NCBI RefSeq assembly: GCF_016902535.1
Contig: NZ_JACSNY010000009.1
Location: 1-64,000, forward strand
Length of the DNA stretch: 64,000 bases
Direction: 5' to 3'
DNA from: Anaerotignum lactatifermentans
Lineage (GTDB): Bacteria; Bacillota; Clostridia; Lachnospirales; Anaerotignaceae
Each line of letters begins with the position of its first letter. Positions within the stretch are counted from its first letter, which is position 1. Positions 33,476 through 41,932 of the stretch are shown one piece after another. The notes under the pieces are model-generated. The model had not been told where the DNA came from. It worked only from the letters and a program-made list of their open reading frames with translations, and did no database searches. A program made the position numbers and the translations under genes.

Positions 33476-33746
33476 ACTCGGCGTCCTCCATCTCGTTCTC
33501 GCCGGGGTCAGCCGACGCCTCCGCCTCCATCATGCCCTCCGGCAGGGCGATGAGGCCGCTGGCGTATGCCTTCAGGAAGGCCGTCAGCTCCCGGTTGTCC
33601 ATCTTCACCGCCTTAACCATGCGGACGATCTCCAGGTTCTCCTCCTCCACAAGCTGCGCCTCCAGAGAGCGGAGGCGCTTCTGCTGCTCAGAGATCTTCT
33701 CCTTGGTCTTTTCGATGTCTCGGCGGATTTTTTCAACAGTTGCCAT
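33465..33746 (-). CDS. DUF4315-family protein, left copy
   Basis: A 93-residue protein with an N-terminal coiled coil (KIRRDIEKTKEKISEQQKRL) and the conserved FLKAYASGLIALPEGM. Start at 33,746 after GGAAAGGAG. It overlaps the DUF4366 gene by 11 bp. A constant member of CTn/Tn1549-type modules; function unknown, perhaps a small structural or regulatory partner of the DUF4366 protein. Confidence 0.75.
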   Translation of the reverse strand: MATVEKIRRDIEKTKEKISEQQKRLRSLEAQLVEEENLEIVRMVKAVKMDNRELTAFLKAYASGLIALPEGMMEAEASADPGENEMEDAEYEE

Positions 33747-34467
33747 GTGTGCAATTCTCCTTTCCAAACCGTTCTTTCCATGAGTAGTTGCGGCCCAGGC
33801 CCTGGACCGTTTTCAAATTGGGACGGGCGTTGTCCTCCAGCGCGATGGCCCGCCGGAACAGGTCCGGGTGGTGGTCCCGAAGCCGGATGATCTCCTCCGC
33901 CCTCATGCTGGGGCAGAAGAAACAGGAGGACTTGCCCGGCTGGGGAAGCCCCGCATCATCAATGGCCTGCTGACAAGCCCCCCGGTCCCATCCCCATTCC
34001 ATCAGGGGATACCACTTGCTGTACTTGGGGTCGGCCAGATCCCCCAGCAGCACCTTGTCGCTGCGGTAGCCTTCGCCGGCGTCGTAGCCGATGAACTTGA
34101 CCACCCGCTTGCCCGCCGCCCATACCTTTTGACACGGCGGATAATGGTTGCAGAACTTTTCCTGCGGCCCGATCTTGTGTTTCAGGGAACACCGCTTGAA
34201 GCCATAGGCCATAGAAGGCAAGGTGCCGCTCTGCAAACACTCCTGTTCCAAGGTCAGCCGCTTTCCGTCCCGCGTGGTCTTATACACTCTGGTAATGGGC
34301 GGCATCCCGTGGTCCTTCAGCCAGCGGTCCATGATGTCCAGGTAGGCATAGGTGTGGGGATGCTCCGCCCCAGTATCCGCAAAGAGGATCAGGTCTACCG
34401 GGATATGGTGCTGGTGCAGACCGACTAAAAGGGCGGTGCTGTTGACACCGCCCCCGTAAGAAACCAT
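33733..34467 (-). CDS. PP-loop ATPase, PAPS-reductase-like, left copy
   Basis: About 244 residues of the adenine-nucleotide alpha-hydrolase fold. The PP-loop is SYGGGVNST, followed by LFADTGAEHPHTYAY. Cysteines in KRCSLKHK, FCNHYPPC and SSCFFCPS could hold an Fe-S cluster, as in DndC/PAPS reductases. An ATG at 34,506 would add 13 residues, but the right-arm copy has a stop just upstream of the equivalent of 34,467, so I prefer that start. Found inside an anti-restriction module; true sulfate assimilation is unlikely. Confidence 0.75.
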   Translation of the reverse strand: MVSYGGGVNSTALLVGLHQHHIPVDLILFADTGAEHPHTYAYLDIMDRWLKDHGMPPITRVYKTTRDGKRLTLEQECLQSGTLPSMAYGFKRCSLKHKIGPQEKFCNHYPPCQKVWAAGKRVVKFIGYDAGEGYRSDKVLLGDLADPKYSKWYPLMEWGWDRGACQQAIDDAGLPQPGKSSCFFCPSMRAEEIIRLRDHHPDLFRRAIALEDNARPNLKTVQGLGRNYSWKERFGKENCTHGNC

Positions 34468-34480
34468 ATTGATGTGTGTT

Positions 34481-34930
34481 TCACCTCCCGTTCCATTCTT
34501 TTTCATATCGGTATTTCATTTGTGCGGGATACAGAGGTTCGGAAGGACGGCGTTTTCCGGTCCACATCTTGCCTCCGGCCAGGCCGGCGCATTTCCAGCC
34601 TGCCGCCCGGAGACTTACGCCATTCTCCGTATCCAAAATGTAAGTGATGATTTTTCGGTATCCTATGGTCCTGGCTGCCCGCGCCGCTGCGCCGTAGAGG
34701 AAACTGCAAGCATTTTGCGTCCCATCCGTACACAGCCGGTTTACTTCGAGGGTCAGCCCGTCATCCAAATACCGGCTGACAGGCCGCCCCACGATAGCGA
34801 CGCCCACAAGTTGCCCATCCACCATACAGCCCAGAGAGAACTTGTGCCCCCGCACCGGCTTATGGTGGCGGTGGTGCTCAGCGACAAAGGCATTGGCCTC
34901 GGCCAGGGATACCGGCCGTAATGTGAGCAT
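34481..34930 (-). CDS. XF1762-family GNAT-like protein
   Basis: A 149-residue protein with an acetyltransferase-like fold: SLAEANAFVAEHHRHHKPV at the start, then GHKFSLGCMVDGQLVGVAIVG and DDGLTLEVNRLCTDG. The ATG at 34,930 has GGGAGGT upstream. It lies between the lysozyme-like and PP-loop genes. The right arm has no copy in the equivalent place, so it was gained or lost between the two elements. Confidence 0.75.
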   Translation of the reverse strand: MLTLRPVSLAEANAFVAEHHRHHKPVRGHKFSLGCMVDGQLVGVAIVGRPVSRYLDDGLTLEVNRLCTDGTQNACSFLYGAAARAARTIGYRKIITYILDTENGVSLRAAGWKCAGLAGGKMWTGKRRPSEPLYPAQMKYRYEKEWNGR

Positions 34931-34943
34931 GGCGCACCTCCCA

Positions 34944-36842
34944 TCAGTTGTATGGAGGTCTGGCATACGCATAAAAATGAGATTGCCAGTAGCTTGTGTT
35001 CAAATTAGTGTAGGAAATCGGGTCGCCGCAGTGCAGCATCATCCCGTCCCCCACATAGATGCCCACATGGGAGATGCCGCTGGTGTCATAGGTGCCCACA
35101 AAGAACACCAAATCGCCCGGCTGGGGGTCGGATACCGGAGTGGAGATATTGTAGAGCCCCTGGGCGCCCAGCCGCCCGGTGTTACACAGGCCGGTGCGGG
35201 TCAGCACATAGCTGACAAAGCCGGAACAATCAAACGATGTCTCCGGGCTGCTCCCGCCCCACACATAGGGGTATCCCAGGTATTTCTCCGCCTCGGTGAT
35301 GAGGGTGGCAAACCGCTCATCCGTCAGATACTCTGCGGGGATGTCCCAGGCCGTGGGCGGGTTCTCAATGTACTTGCCCACATACCCGGAGGACGGGAAC
35401 AGGTCCGGCCGGTTGCCCAGAGTGGACATATACACGGCGTACATGGAGAGCTGGTCCTCGCCCATGATGTAGACCGGCACATGGGAGAGGTCGAAATTCT
35501 CCAGCGTGACGGTGCAGATATACCAGGTATAGGGAACCTCCACCTCGTACTCATTGCCCTCGTTGTCCGTCCTCGTTTCTGTCCGATACCTTGTTTCGGT
35601 GGTCACGGTCTCGGTGAGAATGTACTGCTTTTCAAACAGCATCTCCAGATCCCCTTGCACCTCGTCCAGGGTAAACACCCCTTCATGGAGGGCGGACAGG
35701 ATGGACAGCAGCACATAGGGGTCATGCTCGATCTCGTCCAGCTCAAAGTGATACTCGTCGTAGTCGTGGGTTGCCTCATAGGTGTCCAGGTACTCTTGTA
35801 GTTCCGCCTCCATCTCACAGTAGGCGGCCTCGGCCCCGGTCAGATCCGCGTCCTCGGAGAGATAGGAGGACGCCACCAGGCCGGAAGTCCCGCCCCCGAA
35901 CATAGAGGTACAGGACTGCATCAACCCCATGATGAGCATGAGGATCAAGCCGATCCCGCCCACGATGAGAAGGGTGTGCTTGTTCTTGGTGACGAAGCCG
36001 CCCAGCTTCTGGGCGATGGTCCCGCCGCCCTTCTTCGCTGCGGAGGCGGCGGTCTGGGACGCCTTGCCCGCAGCCTGGGCCGCGCCGGTCCCTGCCCGAT
36101 GTGCGGCGGCATACTGCTTTTGCAGCCGCTTTTTCTGCCACAGGCGGGAGATGGGGTTACTGGATGCAAGCTGGGGATTTTCCATGACGGACTTCCGCCA
36201 GTAGAAATCGGCATTGGCTTTCACCGCTGCCTGCTCCGCCTGCTTCACATCCCGCCAGGGTTTCAGTTTCCGGTCCGCACGCGCCTGATGGAAACGCCGG
36301 CCGCCATAGCCCACGGCCTTCTCGATCTGCCGCTCCCCCAGGTGGCCGGCCTGGACGCCGGAGTTCTCGCCCTCCACCTTGCTCACCTCGCCGTGGAGGG
36401 TGGACTTGACCTCCTGCACCGGCCGGGATAAGGGATTGCCATGCTCCTTACCGGGAGGCTTTACGGGAACGGCGGCCTTTGCCGCGTCCAGCTTATCCGC
36501 CGCCTTGTCGGACTTGCGGACAGCTTTTTTCAGTTCCGGCGCCGTCTGGTCTGTCTCGGAAAACTGCAAACGGGAGGAAGGGCGGTCCCTGGCCGCCTCA
36601 CCCTCCCGAAAGGTGTCGCGCCGCTTTCGCCGCGCCTTTTTCGCCTGTCGGTGTTCCCGGTGTCCCACCACCTCGTCCGCCGCCCGGTTCAATGCCCCCG
36701 CCGTTTCATCCGCAGAAGAATAATCCTGCTCCGGGGGACGGTCCGAAATATGGGTGGCTTCGCCAGTCACCAGGTTCACCGAGATGGCCCCATCACGGGT
36801 CATCTTCTGCGCCTCTTTTTCGGAGGCTTTCCATTCCTGCAT
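34944..36842 (-). CDS. CD1108-like conjugation lysozyme, NlpC/P60 (C40) peptidase, left copy
   Basis: A 632-residue protein. The first ~280 residues are basic and helical (cytosolic), a single membrane helix follows near 290-315 (TLLIVGGIGLILMLIMGLM), then a helical outer domain, and an NlpC/P60 domain at ~500-632 with Cys in SFDCSGFVSYVL and His in SHVGIYVGDGMML. It cuts peptide cross-links in peptidoglycan to open a path for the conjugation channel. Right-arm copy: 39,019-40,908. Confidence 0.9.
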   Translation of the reverse strand: MQEWKASEKEAQKMTRDGAISVNLVTGEATHISDRPPEQDYSSADETAGALNRAADEVVGHREHRQAKKARRKRRDTFREGEAARDRPSSRLQFSETDQTAPELKKAVRKSDKAADKLDAAKAAVPVKPPGKEHGNPLSRPVQEVKSTLHGEVSKVEGENSGVQAGHLGERQIEKAVGYGGRRFHQARADRKLKPWRDVKQAEQAAVKANADFYWRKSVMENPQLASSNPISRLWQKKRLQKQYAAAHRAGTGAAQAAGKASQTAASAAKKGGGTIAQKLGGFVTKNKHTLLIVGGIGLILMLIMGLMQSCTSMFGGGTSGLVASSYLSEDADLTGAEAAYCEMEAELQEYLDTYEATHDYDEYHFELDEIEHDPYVLLSILSALHEGVFTLDEVQGDLEMLFEKQYILTETVTTETRYRTETRTDNEGNEYEVEVPYTWYICTVTLENFDLSHVPVYIMGEDQLSMYAVYMSTLGNRPDLFPSSGYVGKYIENPPTAWDIPAEYLTDERFATLITEAEKYLGYPYVWGGSSPETSFDCSGFVSYVLTRTGLCNTGRLGAQGLYNISTPVSDPQPGDLVFFVGTYDTSGISHVGIYVGDGMMLHCGDPISYTNLNTSYWQSHFYAYARPPYN

Positions 36843-37859
36843 TTATCCGTCACCTCCTCCGTAGGGGCAGATGCCGGCGCACGCCCCGGTCTCTATCAGG
36901 GAAATGTAGTGAAAAATGGGATAGGCCTGGGGCGGGCAGACCGCGTTGCCCAGGGTTTTCAGCCGCAGGGCCCGGTCCTTCGTGTCCTCCGTTATGCGGG
37001 GGACGTCCTCCGGCTCGCCGGCCCAGAGGATACGGCCGTCCATCCTTTCGGGAAGCCCATGAGCCATTCCACCCAATCCGGGTTCAGCGCCGCCTTCTCC
37101 GACAGGGGCTGCTCCTGGTGGATCACCTGTGCCGAAAGGTTGCTGGACGGGGACTTGCCCCGGAAGGCCGTGGGTTTCAGGGTGGAGCGGTAGCCCTCCG
37201 ACGCCGCCGGCGTCAGGTAGAACACCGCCGCCGACAGGCTCAGGCTCCAGATCGTCCCGTCCCTATTCCGCTTGCGGAAGATCCCATTGTCCGACAGGTA
37301 CACATCCAGGTTTGCCGCGTCCCTGCAGGTGGATTTGTCGGAGGCAAGGGGCGTGGGAAACATCAGCCGCGACGATAAAAGTTCGCTGGCGCTCATGCCA
37401 CGCGCCGACGCCGCAAGCCGGAAATACGAATGGGAGAACAGCGTATCCCGCTTTTGCCAGGTCAAAAATCGTTTTGTCGAGCCCCATATTGATGAAGCCA
37501 GCAACATTTTCCCCAAGCACCCAACGGGGCCGCAGCTCGGCAATAACCCGGCACATCTCCGGCCACAGGTAGCGTTCATCCGCAAAGCCCTTCCGCTTTC
37601 CCGCGGTGGAAAAGGGCTGGCAGGGGAAGCCGCCGGAGAGGATGGTGACTGTTTCAAGTCCTGTTTTCTCAAAAAACGCCTCCTTCGTAAATGTGGTGAT
37701 GTCCCGGAACTTCGGCACGTTCGGCCAGTGCCGCTCCAGGACGGAATAGGGATAGTCCGCCCATTCACACTGGCAGACGGTCTCGAACCCGGCCGCCTCC
37801 GCCGCCAGGTCCAGACCGCCGATGCCGGAGAACAGGCTTACATGGGTCAGTCGCTCCAT
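36843..37859 (-). pseudogene. C5-cytosine DNA methyltransferase, frameshifted
   Basis: The N-terminal half is a typical C5 methyltransferase: [13 protein letters not shown] (motif I), [14 protein letters not shown] with the catalytic Cys (motif IV), VLGENVAG (ENV motif). The frame ends at 37,263. The middle continues in a second frame from about 37,375 ([10 protein letters not shown]..., EWLMGFPKGWT) and the end in a third from about 37,045 (RILWAGEPEDVPRI, RLKTLGNAVCPPQAYPIF). The second shift is explained by loss of 4 bp from a tandem ACGG. Two shifts make an inactive gene unless the sequence has errors. Such orphan enzymes normally protect ICE DNA. Confidence 0.8.
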
Positions 37860-38485
37860 ACCTCGTCCCCTTCAAGGTCGCCCTCATCCTGGGGCTCCTC
37901 CACCACATCCTCCAGGCGGACCATGCGGTGGCGGCGGATGATGGACTCCTCCAGGATGTCCTGGGCGGCGTTGCTGTCCTCCGGGAGGCCCAGGCTGCGG
38001 TAGAGTTTTTTCAGCACCTTCTCATAGCTGCCTGCCTTTTTCTTCAGGCGGAGGAAGTCCTTCTCCGTCTCCGCCTCCGAAAGTCTGCGGGCCAGGGAGT
38101 GATAGAGAACGATCAGGTTGTAGATGTCGCCCACCAGCATACGGAAGCCATAGCCGGGGATGATGTACTCATCCTTATACTTCTTGGGCTTCGGCTCCTC
38201 CACGGGCACCGGGGTGGCCTCCGCCAGCTCCTTTGCCATAAGGTCCTTTAGGTCTTTGGGGTCGCCGAATACCAGGTAGCGGCCGGGGATGCCCCAGCCC
38301 TGGAATTTCTCCTCGGCGATCTCGCCGTAGCGCTTCGCCGCGTCCAGCACATGGAACACGTCCTCCTCGTCCTTGATCCGGCCCGCCAGGAAGGCGAGCT
38401 GGTGGAGAAGGCCGTACAGGTGGACCTCATCGTTGATATGGTTCAGATAGGTTTTACCCTCGATGACATACAGTTTGTTTTTCAT
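37847..38485 (-). CDS. ICE-conserved hypothetical protein behind VirB4
   Basis: A 212-residue, mostly helical acidic protein ([34 protein letters not shown], and a charged C-terminus). No recognised domain. The ATG at 38,485 has GGAGGC upstream. It sits between the VirB4 tail and the methyltransferase, so it belongs to the transfer operon. There is no copy in the right arm because the junction at 38,820 removed that part. Confidence 0.6.
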   Translation of the reverse strand: MKNKLYVIEGKTYLNHINDEVHLYGLLHQLAFLAGRIKDEEDVFHVLDAAKRYGEIAEEKFQGWGIPGRYLVFGDPKDLKDLMAKELAEATPVPVEEPKPKKYKDEYIIPGYGFRMLVGDIYNLIVLYHSLARRLSEAETEKDFLRLKKKAGSYEKVLKKLYRSLGLPEDSNAAQDILEESIIRRHRMVRLEDVVEEPQDEGDLEGDEVWSD

Positions 38486-38487
38486 AT

Positions 38488-38820
38488 TCACGCCTCCGTT
38501 TCTGCCGCCGTGTGTTCCACCTCGCTGGGCTTGGTGGTGAGCAGTTTATAGAGTTCGGTATCCTTCGGGAAGTCATCCGCAAAGGGCAGGATGACATTGT
38601 TGAAGAACAGCAGCCCGTGGCCGGGATCGGAATTGGTCACATAGGCAAGCTGCTCCGCTGAAATGCCCAGCCGCTCCGCCAAAATCTTGCGGTCGCCGGC
38701 GGCCTGGTTGAGCATATAGATGAAATCGCTGTTTTCCAGGATGTTCTCGATCTCCGGGGAGGAGAGCAGGTCCTTGGGGTTCTGGGTCGCCCCGGTAGGC
38801 ACGCCGCCCCATTTTCTAAA
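38488..38820 (-). pseudogene. VirB4-like conjugation ATPase, C-terminal fragment
   Basis: The last ~110 codons of a VirB4/TraE-type ATPase: FRKWGGVPTGATQNPKDLL, IENILENSDFIYMLNQ, then GHGLLFFNNVILPFADDFP. Likeness to the family stops at about 38,820, where the opposite strand starts to match the end of a C5 methyltransferase. The Walker motifs and N-terminal domain are gone, so it cannot power secretion. The open frame runs on to 38,883, but that part is antisense to the methyltransferase piece. Confidence 0.85.
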
Positions 38821-38830
38821 CCGACGCATC
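38812..38830. other. Head-to-head junction of two ICE arms
   Basis: Left of this point genes run leftward (VirB4 end, then the whole module); right of it they run rightward (methyltransferase end, then the same module). The switch is placed within about ten bases by the limits of the two coding matches. No insertion sequence or att core is present at the point itself. Confidence 0.8.
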
Positions 38831-39022
38831 CTCTGGCGTGCCGAGCCCGAAGGAGTCCCCCGCATGACCGAGGATACCGACAACCGGGCGTTGCGGCTGA
38901 AAACCCTGGGGAACGCAGTCTGCCCGCCCCAGGCCTATCCCATTTTCCAGTACATCGCCATGATCGAAACCGGGGCGTGTGTCAACATCTGCCCCTATGG
39001 AACAGGAGGTGACGCACCTTGA
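38821..39022 (+). pseudogene. C5-cytosine DNA methyltransferase, C-terminal fragment, right arm
   Basis: RRILWRAEPEGVPRMTEDT then RALRLKTLGNAVCPPQAYPI match the last ~65 residues of the left-arm methyltransferase closely. Everything upstream is missing because the match starts at the junction. Its stop overlaps the TTG start of the lysozyme gene, showing that the original gene order in this arm was the same as in the left arm. Confidence 0.85.
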
Positions 39023-40908
39023 AAGAATGGAAAGCCCCCGAAAAGGAGGCGCAGAAGATGACCCGTGACGGGGCGGTATCCGTCAATCTGGTCACGGGCG
39101 AGACGACCTATCCCTCTGACCGGACGCCGGAGCAGGACCATTCCGTATCCGGCGACACGGCGGGCGCCGCTGGAAAAGCGGTGGACCGTGCGGAACTGCA
39201 CCGGGAACAGGCAGCAGCCAAGAAGAAGCGCCGGAAACAGCGCAGAACCTACCGGGAGGGCGAGGCGGCAGCGGGCCGCCCATCCTCCCGATTGCAGTTT
39301 TCCGAGGCAGACCATGCCAAGCCGGAGCTGCAAGGGGCCATCCGCAAGTCGGACAAGGCGGCGGACCGGCTGGACGCGGCAAAGGCTGCTGTTCCGTCCA
39401 AACCGCCATCCCCCCAGCATACCAATCCGCTGTCCCGCCCCATCCAGGAGGCAGGCGCAGCGATCCACGGCAAGGTCCGGGAGGTGGAGCAGGAAAATTC
39501 CGGCGTCCAGTCGGGCCACCTGGGAGAACGCGGTATTGAGAAGGTTGTGGGCTACGGAAACCGCCGTGTCCAGAATTGGCGGGCGGAACGCAAACTGAAA
39601 CCCTGGCGGGACGCGGCAAAGGCGGAGCAGGCGGTAGTCAAGGCCAATGCGGATTTCTACTATCGGAAAGCCGTGGCGGAGAACCCCCAGTTTGCATCCA
39701 ATCCCATCTCCCGCCTGTGGCAGAAACGGAAGCTGCAAAAGCAATATGCGGCGGCATACTGGGCGGCGGGCAAGACCGCCCAGGCTGGAAAAACAGCGGA
39801 GGCCACGGCAAAGGCGGCCAAGAAAACCGCCCAGGAGTCCAAGCGAACCGCCCTTTTCCTGAAACGGCATTGGAAGGGCGCGCTGATCGTGGGCGGCATC
39901 GGCCTTCTGCTGGTGATGCTGCTGGGCTCCCTGCAATCCTGTTCCTCCATGTTCGGTGGCGGGATGTCCAACATTATGGCGTCCTCCTATCTCTCCGAGG
40001 ATTCCGATATGCTGGCGGCGGAAGAATCCTACTGCGCCAAAGAGGATGAATTGCGGGAGTACCTGGACACCTACGAGGCCACCCACGACTATGATGAGTA
40101 TCACTTCGACCTGGACGAGATCGAGCATGATCCCTATGTGCTGATCTCCATTCTGTCGGCGCTCCATAAAGGGGTGTTTACCATCGATCAGGCACAGGGC
40201 GACCTTCAAACCCTCTTTGATAAGCAATACATCCTCACCGAAACTGTGACCACGGAGACCCGCTATCGGACAGAGACACGGACGGACAGTGAGGGCAACA
40301 CCTATACGGTTCGGGTGCCCTATACCTGGACCATCTGCACCGTCACGCTGGAAAACTTCGACCTCTCCCATGTGCCGGTCTACATGATGGGCGAGGAACA
40401 GCTTTCCTTGTACGCCACCTATATGTCCACCCTGGGCAACCGCCCCGATCTGTTCCCATCCTCCGGGTATGTGAACAAGTACATCGACAACCCGCCCACC
40501 GCCTGGGAGATTCCCGCTGAATACCTGACGGACGAGCGGTTCAACACCCTCATTACCGAGGCGGAAAAATACCTGGGTTATCCCTATGTGTGGGGCGGCA
40601 GCAGTCCCAGCACTTCTTTCGATTGCAGCGGCTTCGTTAGTTATGTGCTGACCAACAGCGGCCTGTGCAATACCGGGCGGTTGGGCGCTCAGGGGCTCTA
40701 CAACATTTCCACCCCGGTATCCGACCCCCAGCCCGGCGATCTGGTGTTCTTCGTGGGCACCTACGACACCAGCGGCGTGTCCCATGTGGGCATCTATGTG
40801 GGCGACGGGATGATGCTGCATTGCGGCGACCCCATCCAGTATTCCAACCTGAACACGAGCTACTGGCAGTCCCATTTCTATGCATATGGCAGACCGCCGT
40901 ACAACTGA
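39019..40908 (+). CDS. CD1108-like conjugation lysozyme, NlpC/P60 (C40) peptidase, right copy
   Basis: A 629-residue protein with the same plan as the left copy: basic N-terminal half, one membrane helix (ALIVGGIGLLLVMLLGSL) near 290-310, and an NlpC/P60 domain with SFDCSGFVSYVL and SHVGIYVGDGMML. The outer half is nearly identical to the left copy, while the basic N-terminal half differs more and carries short indels. The start is TTG at 39,019 with AGGAGGTGACGCACC upstream. Confidence 0.9.
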   Translation: MKEWKAPEKEAQKMTRDGAVSVNLVTGETTYPSDRTPEQDHSVSGDTAGAAGKAVDRAELHREQAAAKKKRRKQRRTYREGEAAAGRPSSRLQFSEADHAKPELQGAIRKSDKAADRLDAAKAAVPSKPPSPQHTNPLSRPIQEAGAAIHGKVREVEQENSGVQSGHLGERGIEKVVGYGNRRVQNWRAERKLKPWRDAAKAEQAVVKANADFYYRKAVAENPQFASNPISRLWQKRKLQKQYAAAYWAAGKTAQAGKTAEATAKAAKKTAQESKRTALFLKRHWKGALIVGGIGLLLVMLLGSLQSCSSMFGGGMSNIMASSYLSEDSDMLAAEESYCAKEDELREYLDTYEATHDYDEYHFDLDEIEHDPYVLISILSALHKGVFTIDQAQGDLQTLFDKQYILTETVTTETRYRTETRTDSEGNTYTVRVPYTWTICTVTLENFDLSHVPVYMMGEEQLSLYATYMSTLGNRPDLFPSSGYVNKYIDNPPTAWEIPAEYLTDERFNTLITEAEKYLGYPYVWGGSSPSTSFDCSGFVSYVLTNSGLCNTGRLGAQGLYNISTPVSDPQPGDLVFFVGTYDTSGVSHVGIYVGDGMMLHCGDPIQYSNLNTSYWQSHFYAYGRPPYN

Positions 40909-40929
40909 TGGAGGTGATGAAGCATCAAT

Positions 40930-41664
40930 ATGGTTTCCTACGGGGGCGGCGCCAACAGCACCGCCCTTCTGATTGGGCTGCACCATCACCGTATCCCGGT
41001 GGACCTGATCCTCTTTGCAGATACGGGGGCGGAGCATCCCCATACCTACGCCTATCTGGATGTGATGGATTCCTGGCTGAAGGACCACGGGATGCCGCCC
41101 ATTACCAGAGTGTATAAGACCACCCGTGACGGAAAACGGCTGACACTGGAGGATGAATGTCTGCAAAGTTGCAGCCTACCATCCATTGCCTACGGCTTCA
41201 AGCGGTGTTCCCTGAAACACAAGATCGGGCCTCAGGAAAAGTTCTGCAATCATTACCCACCGTGTCAAAAGGCGTGGGCGGCGGGCAAACGGGTGGTCAA
41301 GTTCATTGGTTACGATGCGGGCGAGGGCTACCGCAGCGACAAGGTGCTGCTGAGAGACCTGGCTGACCGAAAATACAGCAAGTGGTATCCCCTGATGGAA
41401 TGGGGATGGACGCGGGACGATTGCATCCGGCAGATCGAGGCGGCAGGGCTGCCCCAGCCGGGAAAATCGTCCTGTTTTTTCTGCCCCAGCATGAAACCCG
41501 ACGAGATCACCGCCCTGCGGGAGCAGCATCCCGATTTGTTCCGCCGCGCCCTGGCGCTGGAGGACAACGCCCGGAAAAACCTGAAAACGGTCAAGGGCCT
41601 GGGGCGGAACTATTCCTGGAGAGAACGATTTGGAAAGGAGTTTTGCACACATGGCAACGGTTGA
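40930..41664 (+). CDS. PP-loop ATPase, PAPS-reductase-like, right copy
   Basis: A 244-residue protein with SYGGGANST, LFADTGAEHPHTYAY and the same cysteine pairs as the left copy (KRCSLKHK, FCNHYPPC, SSCFFCPS). An in-frame stop lies just upstream of the ATG at 40,930, which fixes the start even though GGAGG is about 14 nt away. It follows the lysozyme gene directly; the XF1762-like gene of the left arm is absent here. Confidence 0.75.
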   Translation: MVSYGGGANSTALLIGLHHHRIPVDLILFADTGAEHPHTYAYLDVMDSWLKDHGMPPITRVYKTTRDGKRLTLEDECLQSCSLPSIAYGFKRCSLKHKIGPQEKFCNHYPPCQKAWAAGKRVVKFIGYDAGEGYRSDKVLLRDLADRKYSKWYPLMEWGWTRDDCIRQIEAAGLPQPGKSSCFFCPSMKPDEITALREQHPDLFRRALALEDNARKNLKTVKGLGRNYSWRERFGKEFCTHGNG

Positions 41665-41932
41665 GAAAATCCGCAAGGACATTGAAAAGACGAAGGAGAA
41701 GATTTCCGCCCAGCAGAAGCGCCTTCGGGAGCTGGAGGCCCAGCTCACCGAGGAAGAAAACCTGGAGATCGTCCGCATGGTCAAGGCGGTGCGGATGGAC
41801 AACAAGGAGTTGACCGCCTTCCTGAAGGCCTACGCCAGCGGCCTTATCACCCTGCCCGACGGGATGATGGAGGTGGAGGCGGCGCCGGACCCCGACGACG
41901 AGGATATGGAGGACAGCGACCATGAAGAATAA
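41651..41932 (+). CDS. DUF4315-family protein, right copy
   Basis: A 93-residue protein with the coiled coil KIRKDIEKTKEKISAQQKRL and FLKAYASGLITLPDGM. It overlaps the PP-loop gene by 14 bp and the DUF4366 gene by 11 bp. Very close to the left copy at 33,465. Confidence 0.75.
   Translation: MATVEKIRKDIEKTKEKISAQQKRLRELEAQLTEEENLEIVRMVKAVRMDNKELTAFLKAYASGLITLPDGMMEVEAAPDPDDEDMEDSDHEE

Noticed and set aside
33733-34467. Annotation as DndC of a DNA phosphorothioation system
   Set aside because: No dndA, B, D, E or restriction partner genes are nearby; only the general PP-loop fold is supported.
38995-41166. A 723-codon open frame on the minus strand across the right lysozyme gene, and similar long antisense frames at 43,265-44,767, 44,700-46,835, 28,373-29,851 and 59,558-60,889
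   Set aside because: They are antisense to genes with clear catalytic motifs; high G+C removes stop codons in the opposite frame. They show no recognisable domains and no ribosome sites.
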